64,000 nt of DNA, taken from Alphaproteobacteria bacterium (GTDB lineage Bacteria > Pseudomonadota > Alphaproteobacteria > Caedimonadales > UBA9215). The notes beneath the pieces are model-generated. The model saw only the letters and a list, made by a program, of their open reading frames with translations, did no database searches and had not been told where the DNA came from. This document shows, in pieces, positions 1-8,048 of this stretch (its first letter is position 1; each line of letters opens with the position of its first letter). Position numbers and translations under genes: made by a program. The DNA is taken from positions 56,475-120,474 of the forward strand of contig JAACSN010000006.1 of the NCBI GenBank assembly GCA_009993885.1, written 5' to 3'.

Positions 1-272
1 CTTATTGCATAAAAACGCAAACGTTAAAGAACGCTCAAAATGAAATTATTTATTTAACTTCTGCAGAGTCCGATCTTCTTTCTCTGTTTGCAAAAAGCCC
101 CAGAAAATCCCTTTCACGGGATGAGCTGGCCGATAATTCAGGTGTTAGTTTAAGTCCTCGCACCATTGATGTTCAAATTACGCGATTGCGTAAAAAGATT
201 GAAAGCGACCCCCGACAACCAAAATATTTGCGCACCGTGCGCCACAAAGGATATGCCCTATGGCCCGACTGA
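1..272 (+). CDS. OmpR-family response regulator, C-terminal part (5' end outside window)
   Basis: An open frame enters from the left edge and stops at 270-272. The visible 89 or so residues are a winged-helix DNA-binding domain of the OmpR/PhoB type: an LSRDELAD stretch, then the recognition-helix and wing signature RTIDVQITRLRKKIE, and a YLRTVRHKGYAL C-terminus. The receiver domain is off the window. The stop codon overlaps the start of the downstream histidine kinase gene, so the two are translationally coupled and form a two-component pair. Regulator type is certain from the sequence; the signal and targets are not visible. Confidence 0.9.
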   Translation, partial: YCIKTQTLKNAQNEIIYLTSAESDLLSLFAKSPRKSLSRDELADNSGVSLSPRTIDVQITRLRKKIESDPRQPKYLRTVRHKGYALWPD

Positions 273-1621
273 GCGCCTTTTCTTTCCGCCCCTTCAAACG
301 TTTAAAAACAATCCTTCCCGAAACATTACTGGCGCGCTCTTTAACAATTCTGATTGCGCCCGTCTTATTAGTTCAGTTGGTAACGGGTATCGTTTTTTGG
401 GATCGTCATTGGTCAAAAACTACAGAAACCCTTGCAGAGGGAATTGCCGGAAATATTTCTTCGTTAGTTGAAATAGCCGACCTTGAAGAAGACCGCCCTA
501 ACTTTTTCAAAGAACTTCAACACTTTGCTCAGACCAATCACTCTATTTCCGTTAAACGTTCTCCTCTGCAAAACGGATTTTCAAAAAATATCTTAGGCAA
601 AAGTGAATGGATTGATGAACTAACCGATTCTTTCTTAGAAAAAGCTTTGTCTCAAAAAATGAAACACCCCTACCGATTTCGTGCTTTTGAAAGAGATATT
701 ATCGTCCAAGTTGCAGGAGAACAGCACCTTTACACATTTAATGTGAACAAGAAATACCTGATTCCAAAAACAACGTCCCTCTTAATTTGGTGGGAGGTCG
801 GTGCGCCGTTGGTCTTTATTCTTATTGCCGTTCTCTTCATGCGCAATCAAGTGCGTCCTCTACAATCCCTTGCCAACGCGGTAGAGGAATTTGGAAAAGG
901 CCGAGACGTTAGCCATTACAAACCCGTTGGCGCGCTTGAAGTTCGACGGGTCGGCCGGGCGTTCAACCAAATGCGGGAGCGTATTCAAAAGCAAATTACG
1001 CAGCGAACAGAAATGCTTGCCGGGATCTCCCATGATCTTAAAACGCCTTTGACACGCATGCAACTTGAACTGGCGCTTTTAAAAGACTGTGAAGAAAAAA
1101 AGGCGCTTTTAGAAGACGTTCAAGAAATGAAAAAAATGGTGGAGGAATACCTTAATTTTGCAAAAGGAGAGGGGGCCGAAAGGGAAAAACAAGTCCAAAT
1201 AGACGACTTTTTGAGAGAGCTTTTTACAAAATTTCCCCAAGACAAACTTTCCTTACCTTCCTTTGAAAGTCTTGAAAATACAAGTGTAACTTGGCGGCCC
1301 TATGCCATGAAACGAGCCCTTACCAATATCATTTCTAATGCGTTGCGTTATGGCGGGCACGTTTGGTTTCAAGGTAGCGTAACACCAAAAACCATTACTT
1401 TGGTTTTTGAAGATAATGGTCCGGGAATCCCCGAAGATCGCCGTGGGGATGTTTTTCGCCCCTTTGTCCGCCTCGACGAATCACGAAACATCGAAACGGG
1501 GGGGTATGGGCTTGGGCTTTCAATTTGCCAAGATATTATCACAGCCCACGGAGGCTCTATTTTCTTAGACGATTCTCACAGCCATGGCGGGCTTAAGGTG
1601 ACGGTTCACCTCCCTATTTAA
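260..1621 (+). CDS. EnvZ-like sensor histidine kinase
   Basis: Membrane-bound histidine kinase of 453 residues, partner of the OmpR-type regulator whose stop it overlaps. Transmembrane segment 1 is near residues 28-47 and segment 2 near 173-194, enclosing a periplasmic sensor region of about 125 residues. A HAMP linker follows (about 195-247), then the HisKA domain with the phospho-acceptor His258 in GISHDLKTPLTR. The C-terminal HATPase_c domain shows NIISNALRYGG (N box), EDNGPGIP (G1) and GGYGLGLSIC (G2). All kinase motifs are intact. The layout matches alphaproteobacterial EnvZ/OmpR-like systems for envelope or osmotic sensing; the actual stimulus is unknown. The gene ends tail to tail with the next one, overlapping it by 4 bp. 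Confidence 0.9.
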   Translation: MARLSAFSFRPFKRLKTILPETLLARSLTILIAPVLLVQLVTGIVFWDRHWSKTTETLAEGIAGNISSLVEIADLEEDRPNFFKELQHFAQTNHSISVKRSPLQNGFSKNILGKSEWIDELTDSFLEKALSQKMKHPYRFRAFERDIIVQVAGEQHLYTFNVNKKYLIPKTTSLLIWWEVGAPLVFILIAVLFMRNQVRPLQSLANAVEEFGKGRDVSHYKPVGALEVRRVGRAFNQMRERIQKQITQRTEMLAGISHDLKTPLTRMQLELALLKDCEEKKALLEDVQEMKKMVEEYLNFAKGEGAEREKQVQIDDFLRELFTKFPQDKLSLPSFESLENTSVTWRPYAMKRALTNIISNALRYGGHVWFQGSVTPKTITLVFEDNGPGIPEDRRGDVFRPFVRLDESRNIETGGYGLGLSICQDIITAHGGSIFLDDSHSHGGLKVTVHLPI

Positions 1622-2070
1622 CTTTTATGTCTAAGATTATGTTGGATAATTCTTTCAAGAGTTTGCAGAAAAGCAGAGCGATCCTTTTTATCAAAGGGTT
1701 TATTGTGTCCGGAAATTTCTCCTGTTTCTCTTAAGTGGGTGCTTAAGTTTCGCATAGCAACCGTTGAACCGATGTTTTCAGAGGTAAATTCTTTTCCTGT
1801 GGGTTTTAAGCCTGAGGCTTTCTTTTTAATGCATCGTTCTGCCAACAGGATATCGGCCGTCACAAAAATATCCCTTTCTTCGATTTGCTCTACAATCCAA
1901 TCATCGGCTTCATCGGCACCCTCAGCGACCACAATACAGTGTACACGGGAGCCTGAAATATTACGTAAAAAAGCATTGCTCACCATATAAACAGATAGGG
2001 TATGGCGTGCGGCTACTTTTATAACTTCATCTTTAACAGGACATGCATCGGCATCAACATAAATAATCAT
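1618..2070 (-). CDS. YaiI/YqxD family protein (DUF188, UPF0178)
   Basis: A 150-residue protein of the DUF188/UPF0178 family, recognised by its N-terminus MIIYVDADACPVKDEV, the central FVTADILLAERCIKKKA segment and the FTSENIGSTVAMRNLSTHLRE stretch. The paired aspartates (D6, D8) and later acidic residues suit a metal-dependent PIN-like or NYN-like nuclease fold, but I know of no established function for the family. Length is normal. It converges on the sensor kinase gene and overlaps it by 4 bp at the 3' end. Confidence 0.85.
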   Translation of the reverse strand: MIIYVDADACPVKDEVIKVAARHTLSVYMVSNAFLRNISGSRVHCIVVAEGADEADDWIVEQIEERDIFVTADILLAERCIKKKASGLKPTGKEFTSENIGSTVAMRNLSTHLRETGEISGHNKPFDKKDRSAFLQTLERIIQHNLRHKS

Positions 2071-2174
2071 AGTGTAATATTTAACCTAAATCCTTAAGTA
2101 AAAAAATAATTAAACCAAATATTAACCTGTCTTGTGTACAATTAATACTTATTGGTAGGTGAAAGAGGTAGAAA

Positions 2175-2894
2175 ATGGTCGATATTACACAGCATAACCC
2201 GGCTGCTCTTCAAGGTGAATTAAAAAATAAAATTTGTACGCTGCATCGTTCTTTTTTTGACTTGGAAATAGGAGAAGCGGCTCGATATTTAGAAGCCCGA
2301 GATCTTATTTACGTCTTTTCAGAGAAAAAAAGCGGTGAAGTTGTAGGAACAGTTGCTGTTAAATGGATTGAGTATGAAAAGTCTATTATCATTTATCTTG
2401 GTAATGTTGTTTTTTGTGAAAGATATCAACGTCAGAATTTTACGTCTCATGCTATTTTTCAATCTTATCTAAAAACCTTGTTCAAATTCCCCGGTAAGAA
2501 AATATATTTCTCTGTCTTCATGACGACGCCCAAAGCATACAATATGGGTAAGCGTTTTCCACATCACTTTCCTTGCCCCCAAAAAAAGACACCCGACGAA
2601 GTCTTATCCATAATGAAGATTGTTGCAAATAAAATTGCAGGCGCTGAGAACTACAGTTTATGTAATGATATTATAGTTGTGAATAATTTTAAGAAGAAGA
2701 AATTTATGCGTAATCCTTCAAAGGAAACGATAAAATCATACGACGGTTTTTTTGAGGAAATCAATCCGGATTTTATTAAAGGAAATCAGCTTCTATCAGT
2801 TTTTCCGGTGACCTATAAAGAAGTTTTTCTTATGGCGTGGAATAGCTTTTATTATGTCGTAAAAAAGATGCAAAAAAATTTAAACAAAGCTTAA
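2175..2894 (+). CDS. GNAT/LuxI-like acyltransferase-fold protein
   Basis: A 239-residue protein without signal peptide or membrane helices. Residues about 40-110 look like a GNAT fold: a beta-strand with EVVGTVAVKW, a strand IIIYLGNVVF, then ERYQRQNFTSHAIFQSYLK in the place of the acyl-CoA-binding motif A loop and helix. The start is ATG 2175, preceded by AGAGGT. The C-terminal 100 residues are Lys/Phe-rich and I do not recognise them. The gene converges on the ThiF-nitroreductase fusion with only 29 bp between stops. Fused E1-like/nitroreductase proteins have been reported in bacterial neighbourhoods with acetyltransferases or LuxI-like acyltransferases, so a shared small-molecule or peptide-modifying role is possible. 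Substrate unknown; an assignment as an autoinducer synthase is not supported. Confidence 0.6.
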   Translation: MVDITQHNPAALQGELKNKICTLHRSFFDLEIGEAARYLEARDLIYVFSEKKSGEVVGTVAVKWIEYEKSIIIYLGNVVFCERYQRQNFTSHAIFQSYLKTLFKFPGKKIYFSVFMTTPKAYNMGKRFPHHFPCPQKKTPDEVLSIMKIVANKIAGAENYSLCNDIIVVNNFKKKKFMRNPSKETIKSYDGFFEEINPDFIKGNQLLSVFPVTYKEVFLMAWNSFYYVVKKMQKNLNKA

Positions 2895-2923
2895 TCAAGA
2901 GAGCGCCTTAGGTATCAATCGCG

Positions 2924-4882
2924 TCATTTTGAATCAGACCTTGTTGATCTGGAGTAGACTCGTCGATCTTTAGGAACTCCTAAACGCGCTGCAAAAACAG
3001 CTCTTTCAGGTTGTAAATTATTTGTTTTAATAAATAGATTTCTAATAGAATTAAGAACATTTTTAAATTTAGACGTGTTGCCGATGTAACTCTCGCCATT
3101 AGGTTCACGGCTAAAGACAAGCTGAATAAAGGTCGGTTGTAAGGCCAGCCCTAAAGAGGCGGACGTAAGCCAAAATCGTTGAATCATTCGACCGTCTTGT
3201 AAGGCCTGTACCTTGAATTCGCTGGCGCTTACGTCTTTGATATCTTCTTCCTTGCGCGTCAAAAGAATATGAACGCCGGAGCACATATCGGGAATTATAC
3301 TTGTTTCTGCGATAGATATAACAGAAGCACCAAATTTAGTCATGCGGGTATAAAGGACTTTATTCGGTAAAATTTTTCCTAGAATATAACGCGTTAGAAA
3401 GCTGAAATTAAAAGATTTATCAGGAATACCTTGTGAACTAAATCGGCTATTAAGCTTTATGGCAGATTTCAATTCTTCATAATATTGAGGATGCTGTATC
3501 TCTAATTTCATAGATTTTGCATTAAGACGGGCAGTTTGAGCTTTTTCAATAAATGTTTCCCTCCAAAACACTTTGTAATTTCCTTCAAGGCAAGCCTCTA
3601 AGGATTTTTTTTGTTCCGTCGTTAATTTTATTAGTTTAAAAGGACGTCTGTCGGTAAAACGCGCTTTTATAAAATCTCCTAAATTATCAACAGGCTTGCT
3701 TAGCTTTTGTAATGTCACGTTTAAGATATAAGAGTTTTTTTCTTTTTTAGGTTCTCCCTCAGTTAACACTTTATATCCGAAAAAGTGAGCGCTTTGCTCT
3801 AAAGTTTCCAAAAAGATACCCAGCATATTAAGAGTAACCCTTTGTTTTTCATGTTTATTGGCAGGCGAAGAAGTTTCAGACGTGATTATTTTTATAGAGT
3901 TTTCCTTAAGACGCTCCCATGAGCAATTTTGTTCATTATGACCGCTCGGTGCCCATTTTGCATAATGAAGAATACGGTCAACGGGATCTGTGTAATCATC
4001 TTTATAAGGATAAGGTTCCCGAGAAAGGTCTGCGATAAATTGTTTAGCTAATTTAAGCTTTGCTTTTCGAAGAATGTTTCGATTGCCAAAAGGGCAATAG
4101 CTACGTTTATATTTATTTCGGTAAGCATCAAATTGATGAGAATAAGGTGCAGCATACACTTTACCCCGTTTTAAAAGAATCTTAAGGGCCTCGCTTACAG
4201 CAACACCGGAACAAAGTTGACATCCCATGATCGTAGAAGGGCCTTTTCCTTGCGTAAAATTCACACGAGATTCATCCATGAGGTAACTTCTGTGTAAGCC
4301 TGCAGGACTCAAGCCAAAGGCAAAATGGATGACAATGTCATTTTCCGATAGACAGGATTTAAAATCAAAATAGTCCTCAAATGCCATTGAATCAGGAGTA
4401 AAAATCATATAAGCGGCGCTCATACCTAAAGGTCCGGCAGATATCGCCGGAATTTCTTGCTTGTGGCATTGGCCAAAAATGAGCCGACGCGCCTTCATGG
4501 CAAATAGGTCAATGCCGTCAATATAGAGGTCAACATCTTTGAGGAAATCAACGATATTATCCTCATTAACGCCCTTAGGGAAAACTTTAAGGGAGCAATT
4601 GGGATTGATATCCAAAGCCATTTTTTTTAAGGATTCGACTTTTTCTTTATTGAGAGTGCTAAGAGTTGCCCCGGCCTGACGATTAAAATTTCCCGTCTCA
4701 AAAATATCAAAATCGGCTATGCGAAATTTTTCAATACCAAGACGTACGCAGGTTAAAAGATGTACGCCGCCAACGCCACCCATACCTGCAATAGCGACAG
4801 TTTTTTGACGCAATACCTGTTGCTCGTACTCTGAGACCCAGCCGATGTTTCTGCTAAACGCTTCATGATGAAAAAATGTCAT
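2924..4882 (-). CDS. ThiF/E1-like adenylyltransferase fused to a nitroreductase-like domain (Rv1355c/MoeY type)
   Basis: A 652-residue two-domain cytoplasmic protein. Residues about 10-265 are a ThiF/MoeB/E1 Rossmann domain: nucleotide loop AGMGGVGG (32-39), acidic ADFD (56-59), the conserved arginine in NFNRQ (R68), the lysine in NKEKVES, and DGID (122-125). A CQLC pair lies late in the domain, and a RSYCPFGN segment follows. Residues about 295-630 resemble the FMN-dependent nitroreductase fold (HYAKWAPSGHNEQN near the start, DRRPF in the middle, TSASLGLALQPT near the end). This order matches the Rv1355c/MoeY family. E1-like domains adenylate a C-terminal carboxylate; the nitroreductase half would add a flavin redox step. 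The gene starts about 10 bp after a strong terminator hairpin that follows the upstream small heat-shock protein gene. The substrate is unknown; no small carrier protein ending in GG is next to it. Confidence 0.82.
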   Translation of the reverse strand: MTFFHHEAFSRNIGWVSEYEQQVLRQKTVAIAGMGGVGGVHLLTCVRLGIEKFRIADFDIFETGNFNRQAGATLSTLNKEKVESLKKMALDINPNCSLKVFPKGVNEDNIVDFLKDVDLYIDGIDLFAMKARRLIFGQCHKQEIPAISAGPLGMSAAYMIFTPDSMAFEDYFDFKSCLSENDIVIHFAFGLSPAGLHRSYLMDESRVNFTQGKGPSTIMGCQLCSGVAVSEALKILLKRGKVYAAPYSHQFDAYRNKYKRSYCPFGNRNILRKAKLKLAKQFIADLSREPYPYKDDYTDPVDRILHYAKWAPSGHNEQNCSWERLKENSIKIITSETSSPANKHEKQRVTLNMLGIFLETLEQSAHFFGYKVLTEGEPKKEKNSYILNVTLQKLSKPVDNLGDFIKARFTDRRPFKLIKLTTEQKKSLEACLEGNYKVFWRETFIEKAQTARLNAKSMKLEIQHPQYYEELKSAIKLNSRFSSQGIPDKSFNFSFLTRYILGKILPNKVLYTRMTKFGASVISIAETSIIPDMCSGVHILLTRKEEDIKDVSASEFKVQALQDGRMIQRFWLTSASLGLALQPTFIQLVFSREPNGESYIGNTSKFKNVLNSIRNLFIKTNNLQPERAVFAARLGVPKDRRVYSRSTRSDSK

Positions 4883-4892
4883 ATATCGCCTT

Positions 4893-4921
4893 AAAAAAAT
4901 AGGGGGCTATCGGCCCCCTTT
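4893..4921 (-). terminator. Rho-independent terminator after the sHSP gene
   Basis: On the minus strand a GC-rich hairpin (AAGGGGGCC / GGCCCCCT type arms, loop around 4909-4912) is followed by a run of seven T. It sits just after the small heat-shock gene stop and about 10 bp before the ATG of the ThiF fusion, so that gene has almost no room for its own leader. Confidence 0.8.
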
Positions 4922-4934
4922 ATTCTTTGGGAGT

Positions 4935-5675
4935 TTAGCTAGCTTTGATGCTATAAATTGTTTTTACAATATCGGCACGTTTTGCAAAATACACATATAA
5001 AGCATTTTCTTTGTAGGCGGCCTTCATTTTGCTGTAATCAATATCTTCGGGAAGGTAGTAAGACCAATAGCGTTCAGGGTGATTTTTAGCCTCTTCTCTG
5101 CAACGAAGGCGCAGCTCATGACCCACAACCGAGATATCGTATTTAGCTTTCTCGGCATTGTAATATTCAAGAACATATTCCGCATCGTTATCATAAAATT
5201 TGTAATCTCTATTATCGGCAGCATAATAGGGATACTGGTTCGGTGCGTAGTTTTGTTGCGCACCATAGGGTTGGTTATAGCCGTAATAACCTTGATTAGC
5301 ATAATAGGGATACTGGTTCGGTGCGTAGTTTTGTTGCGCGCCATAGGGTTGGTTATAGCCGTAATAACCTTGATTAGCATAATAGGGATATTGATTCGGT
5401 GCGTAGTTTTGTTGCGCACCATAAGGTTGATTATAACCGTAATAAGCTTGATTAGCATAATAGGGATACTGGTTCGGTGCATAGTTTTGTTGCGCACCAT
5501 AAGGTTGATTATAACCGTAATAGGCTTGATTAGCATAATAGGGATACTGGTTCGGTGCATAGTTTTGTTGCGCACCATAGGGTTGGTTATAAGCATAATA
5601 AGCTTGTTTAGCACAATACGGATAATCTGCTTGATATGCATTTTCAAAATTCGGGTAATATGTTCTATTGTTCAT
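4935..5675 (-). CDS. Small heat-shock (alpha-crystallin) protein with Tyr/Gln/Asn-rich tandem-repeat N-terminus
   Basis: The start at 5675 is chosen because AGGAG lies 7 nt upstream; an in-frame start 21 bp earlier has no such site. The 246-residue product has two parts. Residues about 16-152 are a low-complexity region built from a 26-residue unit (core PYGAQQNYAPNQYPYY) repeated almost exactly about four and a half times after one degenerate copy, dominated by Y, N, Q, P, A and G. Residues about 162-243 look like an alpha-crystallin domain: DISVVGHELRLRCREEAKN, then YYLPEDIDYSKMKAAYKENA, matching the RxFxLPexVd..ki.A.yenGvL signature of Hsp20/IbpA. Hsp20 proteins are ATP-independent holdases. 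The repeat tail resembles prion-like domains that drive condensation. The fold call rests on motif resemblance and the function of the tail is inference. Confidence 0.72.
   Translation of the reverse strand: MNNRTYYPNFENAYQADYPYCAKQAYYAYNQPYGAQQNYAPNQYPYYANQAYYGYNQPYGAQQNYAPNQYPYYANQAYYGYNQPYGAQQNYAPNQYPYYANQGYYGYNQPYGAQQNYAPNQYPYYANQGYYGYNQPYGAQQNYAPNQYPYYAADNRDYKFYDNDAEYVLEYYNAEKAKYDISVVGHELRLRCREEAKNHPERYWSYYLPEDIDYSKMKAAYKENALYVYFAKRADIVKTIYSIKAS
5220..5630 (-). repeat. In-frame 78-bp tandem repeat, about five units
   Basis: Five 78-bp units encode the 26-residue Tyr/Gln/Asn-rich repeat of the small heat-shock gene. The last unit is partial, and a degenerate unit lies at the 5' end of the tract. 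Units are nearly identical at the DNA level, with mostly silent changes (for example CAT/CGC choices and A/G at the Ala/Gly position), which suggests recent expansion by slippage or unequal recombination. Confidence 0.9.
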
Positions 5676-5786
5676 TTTTTTCTCCTGTGTGAACACTACA
5701 ACAGTGAAATAAAATCATTAAGAGAGAGTTAATAATCCGGTTTTTTGAGAACATAACTCGTAAATAAAAAGGGTGCTCAGAAAAAC

Positions 5787-5960
5787 TTAATCTTTTTTGT
5801 TTTGATCACGCTGTTTTTTCTGGCTTTTGCGTTTTTTTAGATTTTCCCGCAGAGCTTGAGCCAGCTTAGCTTCTTTTTCCTTTTTGCGTTCTGCCTCACG
5901 TTTTTTCTGTGCCTCTAGGGCTTCCTCGCGATTAGATTCTTTTTTTTCGTTCTTTAGCAT
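5787..5960 (-). CDS. Small, highly charged basic protein
   Basis: A 57-residue protein starting at the ATG at 5960, which has AAGGTG 6 nt upstream. A start 21 bp earlier is possible but has a weaker site. Almost the whole chain is Lys/Glu/Arg/Ala (EEALEAQKKREAERKKEKE, then LAQALRENLKKRKSQKKQRD) and should form one long charged helix. The LRENLKKRKSQ stretch resembles short conserved proteins of unknown function seen in other alphaproteobacteria. It has no cysteine and no membrane segment. It lies upstream of the small heat-shock gene in the same direction with a 111-bp gap. Confidence 0.6.
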   Translation of the reverse strand: MLKNEKKESNREEALEAQKKREAERKKEKEAKLAQALRENLKKRKSQKKQRDQNKKD

Positions 5961-6029
5961 GAATTCACCTTGAAAGATCATTAATCATCCTATAGAACAA
6001 GAAGTATCTTATTTCAAGATTTTTTATTA

Positions 6030-6104
6030 GCCGCAGTAGCTCAGTGGTAGAGCGCACCCTTGGTAAGGGTGAGGTCGGAAGTTCAATCCTTCTCTGCGGC
6101 ACCA
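6030..6104 (+). tRNA. tRNA-Thr (anticodon GGT)
   Basis: A complete cloverleaf: acceptor GCCGCAG pairs with CTGCGGC, the anticodon stem CACCC/GGGTG encloses loop TTGGTAA with anticodon GGT, and the T arm holds GTTCAATCC. Discriminator A and an encoded CCA end at 6104. Confidence 0.95.
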
Positions 6105-6178
6105 CTTCTTTTTCTATTTAATTTTAAAACAAATCCGTGTAGCATTAACCTAACAATAATAAAAAAAAGGGAGTGACC

Positions 6179-6910
6179 ATGGAAAAGCTCGGTGCGTTTA
6201 TAACAGGAAAATTTATGCACTCTGTTTTGCTGCTTTTAGTTGTAATAAACGCTGTTATCTTAGGTTTGGAAGCTGAATCTGCTTTGGTCAGGGGATATGA
6301 GCCTCTTATTCAACAAATCGATTTTATCGTCCTAACCGTTCTAACGATTAGCATAAGCTTGCGTGTTATCGTATTTCGAACACATTTCTTTGAGTATGGC
6401 TGGAATACCTTTGACCTTGTTGTCGTAACGGCTGCCGTTATCGGTCACAATACCGATATTGCCCTTTTAAAAACATTGCGCGTTTTAATGGTTTTTAGAA
6501 TCATTGTCTTTTTCCCAACCATGAGAATGCTTGTTGAGGCCTTAATTTATGCTTTTAAAGGAATTGTCAGTAGTATAGTGATTTTATCCATTGTTTTTTA
6601 TGCTTTTTCAGTTGCAGGGTACTATCTGTTCCAAAATGCGCCGGGAGACAGCTTTACAACCCTTGGCATTTCCTTTGCGAGCTTATTCCAACTAATGCTT
6701 TTTGACGATTTCGGAAATATTACGAAGCCTATCATTGCTGTTATGCCGGAATCTTGGATCTTCTTTATTTCTTTCTTATTTGCCACGGCTTTTTCGTTTA
6801 TTAATCTTTTAATCGGTATCTTTGTCGAAGCAATTGACGAGGTTCATAAAGCAAACAAAGATAATAAAGGTTTAAAAGCTAAAAAAGTCGGTGCCTTAGG
6901 AAGTAGCTAG
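6179..6910 (+). CDS. Six-helix voltage-gated-type cation channel (BacNav/ion_trans family)
   Basis: The start is ATG 6179, with GGGAG 6 nt upstream; GTG 6173 is an alternative. The 243-residue protein fits one ion_trans unit that would act as a tetramer in the inner membrane. S1 is near 12-31, S2 near 47-66, S3 near 75-90, and an S4 near 94-118 carries spaced basic residues (LLKTLRVLMVFRII). S5 is near 130-150, a pore loop near 160-182 and S6 near 191-216. The filter segment SLFQLMLFDDFGN (residues 168-180) aligns with TLFQVMTLESWSM of NavAb but has D, D and N at the selectivity positions. It could shape membrane potential or motility, as NavBP does in Bacillus; here that is inference. It is followed 6 bp later by an esterase gene. 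Confidence 0.8.
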   Translation: MEKLGAFITGKFMHSVLLLLVVINAVILGLEAESALVRGYEPLIQQIDFIVLTVLTISISLRVIVFRTHFFEYGWNTFDLVVVTAAVIGHNTDIALLKTLRVLMVFRIIVFFPTMRMLVEALIYAFKGIVSSIVILSIVFYAFSVAGYYLFQNAPGDSFTTLGISFASLFQLMLFDDFGNITKPIIAVMPESWIFFISFLFATAFSFINLLIGIFVEAIDEVHKANKDNKGLKAKKVGALGSS

Positions 6911-6916
6911 AAAACA

Positions 6917-7912
6917 GTGTTAAAAGGTCAATTAGATAAACTGATCATAGAAAGTACTCTCTTGAAGAGGAATCCTTTGGGAGATCCTTTTATTCGGGAG
7001 TGCCCTGTTTATTTACCCCCAGGTTATTCTTCCGAAAGACATTATCCGTTACTTGTCGATCTCGCACCCTATACGAGTTCCGGGCTTGCGAGAGTAGCTT
7101 GGAAAAATTTTTCAAAATCCATTCCTGAACGAATAGAAACGTTAATTCTACAAGATAAAATACCTCCCGTCATTGTTGCCTTTCCCGACTGTTTTACGCG
7201 TCTTGGCGGCAATCAATATATTAATAGTACCGCCCTTGGCCCTTATGAAGATCACATTATGCAAGAAATTGTCCCCCAACTAGAACGCTCTTACCCTTGC
7301 GGTGGCGCCGGTAAGAGGGTGGTCTATGGAAAATCTTCAGGGGGGTATGCAGCGCTTGTTTACGGCATGCGACACCCTGATTTTTGGAGTGGGGTTGCTT
7401 GTCAATCCGGTGACATGGGGTTTGAACTCGGATATCTGTATGATATGCCTCGGGTTTTAACCACCTTTGCTTCATATGATTATTCCATTCAAAAATTTTT
7501 TGAATCTTTTGAACAAAATGATCAACCGAGGGGAGAAGACATTCATTTACTTATGATGTTTGCCATGGCTGCAACCTATGACCCAAGCCCTGACCCTAGG
7601 GATTATTTGGGTATTCGCTTGCCGGTTAATCTTAAAACTATGGATATTATCAAGGAACGTTGGGAAAACTGGATTAAAAACGATCCTCTTGAAATGCTTG
7701 ATTCCCACGGGGAAAATTTAAAAAAGCTTAAATCTCTTTTCATTGATTGCGGGGCACAAGACCAATACCGCTTACAATTTGGCGCTCGTAAGTTCTCTAA
7801 GGCTCTCTTAGAGAAAAACATTCCTCATTGCTATGAAGAGTTTCAAGGGACACATTCCGGGATTGATTACCGCCTCGAGTTCAGTTTACCCTTTCTTCTA
7901 AGGGCGCTCTAA
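6917..7912 (+). CDS. Alpha/beta-hydrolase, putative esterase (esterase D / PF00756 type)
   Basis: 331 residues from a GTG start 6 bp after the channel gene; the GTG has only a distant AGGAAG, so the exact start is uncertain. The N-terminal part has the PVYLPPGYSSERHYPLLVDL strand-turn typical of Fes/esterase-D proteins. The nucleophile elbow is GKSSGGY (Ser in GxSxG) and the catalytic His is probably in FQGTHSGIDYR near the C-terminus. There is no signal peptide, so it acts in the cytoplasm. Such proteins hydrolyse small acyl or S-formylglutathione esters or siderophore esters; the substrate cannot be read from the sequence. It is probably cotranscribed with the channel. Confidence 0.8.
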   Translation: MLKGQLDKLIIESTLLKRNPLGDPFIRECPVYLPPGYSSERHYPLLVDLAPYTSSGLARVAWKNFSKSIPERIETLILQDKIPPVIVAFPDCFTRLGGNQYINSTALGPYEDHIMQEIVPQLERSYPCGGAGKRVVYGKSSGGYAALVYGMRHPDFWSGVACQSGDMGFELGYLYDMPRVLTTFASYDYSIQKFFESFEQNDQPRGEDIHLLMMFAMAATYDPSPDPRDYLGIRLPVNLKTMDIIKERWENWIKNDPLEMLDSHGENLKKLKSLFIDCGAQDQYRLQFGARKFSKALLEKNIPHCYEEFQGTHSGIDYRLEFSLPFLLRAL

Positions 7913-8048
7913 AAACCTTGCCTTGCTGAACGAAAACCCTAAATATATTGGATTTCCTAGGAAAATTGCATTCTTCTTTATTTCTTCATTGTTTCTTAAC
8001 TCTTTTTTATCTAAAATTTTAAGTGATAATTTAGTAAAGGATAAATAC

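Noticed and set aside
2120..2150. Lux-box-like ACCTGT...TACA before the GNAT/LuxI-like gene
   Set aside because: The right half does not mirror the left and the spacing is off by one; no LuxR-type gene is in the window.
2924..4882. E1-like protein as the activator of the ubiquitin-like protein at 36.7 kb
   Set aside because: The genes are 32 kb apart, the ubiquitin-like protein is exported and lacks the C-terminal GG an E1 would need.
4935..5675. The tandem repeat as a CRISPR array
   Set aside because: Repeats are contiguous, 78 bp, in frame and translated; there are no spacers and no cas genes.
5079..5732. Long plus-strand and alternate minus-strand frames across the sHSP repeat
   Set aside because: They are shadows created by the 78-bp repeat, whose length is a multiple of three; no ribosome site or sensible composition.
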